Shown: one piece after another, positions 6,080-9,789 of the stretch
How the letters are laid out: every line of letters begins with the position of its first letter
Position numbering within the stretch: the first letter of the stretch is position 1
NCBI GenBank assembly: GCA_937863205.1
Contig: CALMGA010000110.1
Location: forward strand, 1 to 9,789
Reading direction: 5' to 3'
Length of the DNA stretch: 9,789 nucleotides
Origin: an uncultured Beijerinckiaceae bacterium
GTDB taxonomy: Bacteria > Pseudomonadota > Alphaproteobacteria > Rhizobiales > Beijerinckiaceae
Made by a program: the position numbers and the translations under genes
Notes under the pieces: model-generated
The model's input: the letters and a program-made list of their open reading frames with translations, nothing else
Told to the model about the DNA's origin: nothing
Databases searched by the model: none

Positions 6080-7843
6080 TCAGCGCCCTTCGCCGAGCCA
6101 AGCCTCGCCGCAAAGGTCTCGACGAACCTTGTCGAGTTCTTCGGTGAAGCGGCGAAGCACATGCGCCTCCGTCAGCAGGCCGATGACTTCGCGATCGGAT
6201 TGACCCGCCACAACCGCCAGCGCTTCGGCCTCGGCCTGCTCGAAGGCGCGAGCCGCTTCCCGGATGTTCATGTCGGGCGTGAGGACGCTATCCTGCCAAC
6301 GCAGCAGCGTTCGCAGCGGCTCTCTGCAGCGTTGCTGGTCGAAGACGTTGGCGTGCGCCTCGTTAGGTGACACCAGGCCAGCGTAGCGTCCGAACGGATC
6401 GATGGCGACAACCCAATGCGCGCTGCCGATCGGGTGCTGATCGAGGAAGCTGTGGATCGGCAGATCGGCGAAGGCTGTCTCGGCATCCCGACGCATCATG
6501 CGCTCCACCGTGAGCGAGCGGACCCATCCGACGTCCTGAGCGCTGCGGATCGATTCGCCGCGCAGATGCAGTCGCCACGTCGCGAAGCTGTATCCGAAGG
6601 TTCGCCGCACCAGCACCGACACCAACGTCGCCACGGCAAGGATCAGGATCGACAAGGCGAGGTCGCCGGTCGTTTCCAGGGCGAGGAAACTCATGGTGAG
6701 CGGACCGCCGATGATCGTCACCGACAAACCGGCCATTCCGATAACCGCGCACACGGTCGCATCGATCGGCAGGTCCGGCGCGACCAGTGCCATCGCCTGG
6801 TGAAACAGCACGCCGGTCAGGCCACCGAGGTAGAGCGAGGCGAAGAACAAGCCGCCGCGGAAGCCGCTGCCGATGGAGACGGCCGAGGCGAGGGACTTGA
6901 GGCAAAGGGTCAGGGCAACGATCGCCATGGCCGGCGGCGCTGCCATCAGAACGGCAAGGCCACCGTGGCCGGCCGACAGGACGTGGGGCGTGACCAGAGC
7001 GAGCCCACCCAGGCAGACGCCACCGACCGCGGGCTGCAGCAGGCTCGGCACGCCGCTCCTTTTGAACAGGCGCTCGGTAAGCGTCACGCCGCGCATCACC
7101 GCCACGCCGATAACGGCGCACAGCAGCGCCAGCAGCAGCAGCGCCGCGAGGCCGGCCCCCGTCAGATTCAAGTCCGAGGTGAAATGGCCGAAGAAGGGTT
7201 CGCCCATGCCGACTGAGCGGGCGACGAGCACGCCGGCGATGGAGGCCACCACGACCGGCGCCAGACCGAAAGGGGTGTAGGTGCCAATGATCAGTTCAAA
7301 GGCATAGAAGGCGCCGGTGAGTGGGGCGCCGAAGGCGGCACCGATGGCCCCCGCCGCCCCGGCGCCGACGATCATGCGCAGATCGGCGCGACGCAGGTTG
7401 AAGCTGCGTCCGATTCGCGAGGCGACACCGGAGCCGAGTTGGGTGTAGCCGGCCTCGAGTCCCACAGAAGCGCCGAAGCCGTTGGAAATCAACGTCTGCA
7501 ACCCGATGAGCAGGCTGTCGGCGATGGACATGCGTCCGCCCAGCAGGGCATTGGCCTCGATGGGATCGGCTGGCCGGCGGGGGTGCCATCGCGCAACGAA
7601 ATGACTTCCCGCGCCAAACAGCAGGCCGCCGACGACCGGGATGCCGGCCAGCCAAGGACTGTCGAGATGATCGAGCGCGCTCAAGGAGGCGTGACCATAC
7701 AGCGTCAGATGCAGCAAGGCTGCCGAGCGCGACAGAGCGGTGGTGAGCAGACCCGCGGCGGCACCGATGAGAACGGCGAGGAAGATCAGTCCGCTCTCGC
7801 TGGCGCGAACCGCCGAGCGGACACGCGACAAACCGTGTGCCAT
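6080..7843 (-). CDS. ClC-family chloride channel/antiporter with C-terminal CBS-like region
   Basis: This integral inner-membrane protein has many hydrophobic segments (about residues 40-435 in the longer numbering, M1 at 7906). ClC marks are GFGASVGLEAGYTQLGSG around the gating glutamate (E151), the half-helix MIVGAGAAGAIGAAFGAPLTGAFYAFEL (178-205), GSGFRGGLFFASLYLGG (346-362, in place of GGIFAP) and ALETTGD (409-415). The first motif is DPIEANALLGG where canonical members have GSGIP, and the internal proton glutamate position carries L205 (E204 L205 against E202 E203 of E. coli ClcA). A cytoplasmic region (~463-595) has two repeats resembling a CBS pair, VERMMRRDAETAF and WQDSVLTPDMNIREAARAF, which in the family bind adenine nucleotides. 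Whether it is a channel or an H+/Cl- exchanger is open. The frame also allows a TTG start at 7906 with no Shine-Dalgarno; ATG 7843 was chosen, though its AGGCGA is also weak. It follows ftsH but is separated by a terminator, so it likely has its own promoter. Confidence 0.88.
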   Translation of the reverse strand: MAHGLSRVRSAVRASESGLIFLAVLIGAAAGLLTTALSRSAALLHLTLYGHASLSALDHLDSPWLAGIPVVGGLLFGAGSHFVARWHPRRPADPIEANALLGGRMSIADSLLIGLQTLISNGFGASVGLEAGYTQLGSGVASRIGRSFNLRRADLRMIVGAGAAGAIGAAFGAPLTGAFYAFELIIGTYTPFGLAPVVVASIAGVLVARSVGMGEPFFGHFTSDLNLTGAGLAALLLLALLCAVIGVAVMRGVTLTERLFKRSGVPSLLQPAVGGVCLGGLALVTPHVLSAGHGGLAVLMAAPPAMAIVALTLCLKSLASAVSIGSGFRGGLFFASLYLGGLTGVLFHQAMALVAPDLPIDATVCAVIGMAGLSVTIIGGPLTMSFLALETTGDLALSILILAVATLVSVLVRRTFGYSFATWRLHLRGESIRSAQDVGWVRSLTVERMMRRDAETAFADLPIHSFLDQHPIGSAHWVVAIDPFGRYAGLVSPNEAHANVFDQQRCREPLRTLLRWQDSVLTPDMNIREAARAFEQAEAEALAVVAGQSDREVIGLLTEAHVLRRFTEELDKVRRDLCGEAWLGEGR

Positions 7844-8012
7844 TCGCCTGCGGCGGACAGAACCACTACGCTTGGCCCCAGCATCGTCGGCGACGGACCG
7901 CGTCAAGGCGCGACCGCGAAGCGGCCGTACTCAAAGAAGCGGCTTGCGACGGTCGGAAGTCCCGTGAGTTCAGCCGGCACGATGACGCATCGGTTGAGGA
8001 CTTGAACGATCC

Positions 8013-8041
8013 AAGAAAAACCCGGCCGCTCGGCCGGGTTT
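8013..8041 (-). terminator. Intrinsic terminator downstream of ftsH
   Basis: An 11-bp perfect inverted repeat (arms AAACCCGGCCG at 8018-8028 and CGGCCGGGTTT at 8031-8041, effective loop GCTC) is followed on the minus strand by a T-tract (TTTTTCTT, 8013-8020). It lies 18 bases past the ftsH stop and before the ClC gene on the same strand, so it should end ftsH transcription. On the plus strand only three Ts follow, so plus-strand activity would be weak. Confidence 0.9.
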
Positions 8042-8058
8042 CGTGCTTGATCCAAGGA

Positions 8059-9789
<1,731 letters not shown>

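Noticed and set aside
6416..8005. Plus-strand frames over the ClC gene (6416-7216, 6873-7280, 7439-8005)
   Set aside because: Each mirrors the real minus-strand membrane protein, giving Gln/Arg/Ala-rich low-complexity products without ribosome binding sites.
7844..8012. Promoter or small gene between ftsH and the ClC gene
   Set aside because: No hexamer pair with acceptable spacing was seen on the minus strand, and no coding frame with a start signal; apart from the ftsH terminator I see nothing definite here.

Overview
The window is ordinary chromosomal DNA from a high-GC proteobacterium, most likely an alphaproteobacterium of the Hyphomicrobiales (Rhizobiales) type. The basis is the GC-rich codon use, an exported glycine-rich Tim44-domain protein, a conserved one-TM protein that looks familiar from this order, a WGLQ-type dihydropteroate synthase, and a ClC protein of the EANA/GLEAGYTQ type. 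I see no tRNA, rRNA, CRISPR array, insertion sequence, integrase or phage gene. The taxonomic placement is inference from family resemblance.

Layout. Positions 3-281 hold the 3' end of an unidentified gene entering from the left. At 430-1401 is an exported or membrane-anchored Tim44-like protein. At 1539-2372 is a conserved protein with a soluble N-terminal domain, a Pro/Arg/Ser-rich linker and a C-terminal membrane helix. A tightly packed folate-pterin cluster follows at 2447-4864. Its first gene fuses an MfnB/DUF556-like domain to dihydroneopterin aldolase (FolB). It runs into folP through a TGATG stop/start overlap, and folP overlaps folK by 8 bases. A long-form (TalB-type) transaldolase with its own strong ribosome binding site lies at 5005-5961. 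On the minus strand are a ClC chloride channel/transporter with a C-terminal CBS-like region (6080-7843) and ftsH (8059 to the right edge, N-terminus missing). A clear intrinsic terminator for ftsH lies between these two genes.

How the genes work together. FolB, FolP and FolK carry out consecutive middle steps of folate synthesis: dihydroneopterin to 6-hydroxymethyl-dihydropterin, its pyrophosphorylation, and joining to p-aminobenzoate. Their overlaps suggest translational coupling. The other genes are housekeeping or envelope functions with no evident link to this cluster.

Most interesting point. The N-terminal ~220 residues of the FolB gene align with (5-formylfuran-3-yl)methyl phosphate synthase (MfnB), an enzyme of methanofuran synthesis in methanogens that also occurs in methylotrophic bacteria. 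The lysines reported as catalytic in the archaeal enzyme are replaced, and both active-site aspartates have become glutamate. This looks like a repurposed or catalytically dead TIM barrel attached to a FolB domain that keeps its own active-site residues. It might be a structural or substrate-channelling module, or a new activity in pterin or C1-cofactor metabolism. The ClC protein is a second, smaller oddity because it departs from the classical selectivity and proton-pathway motifs.
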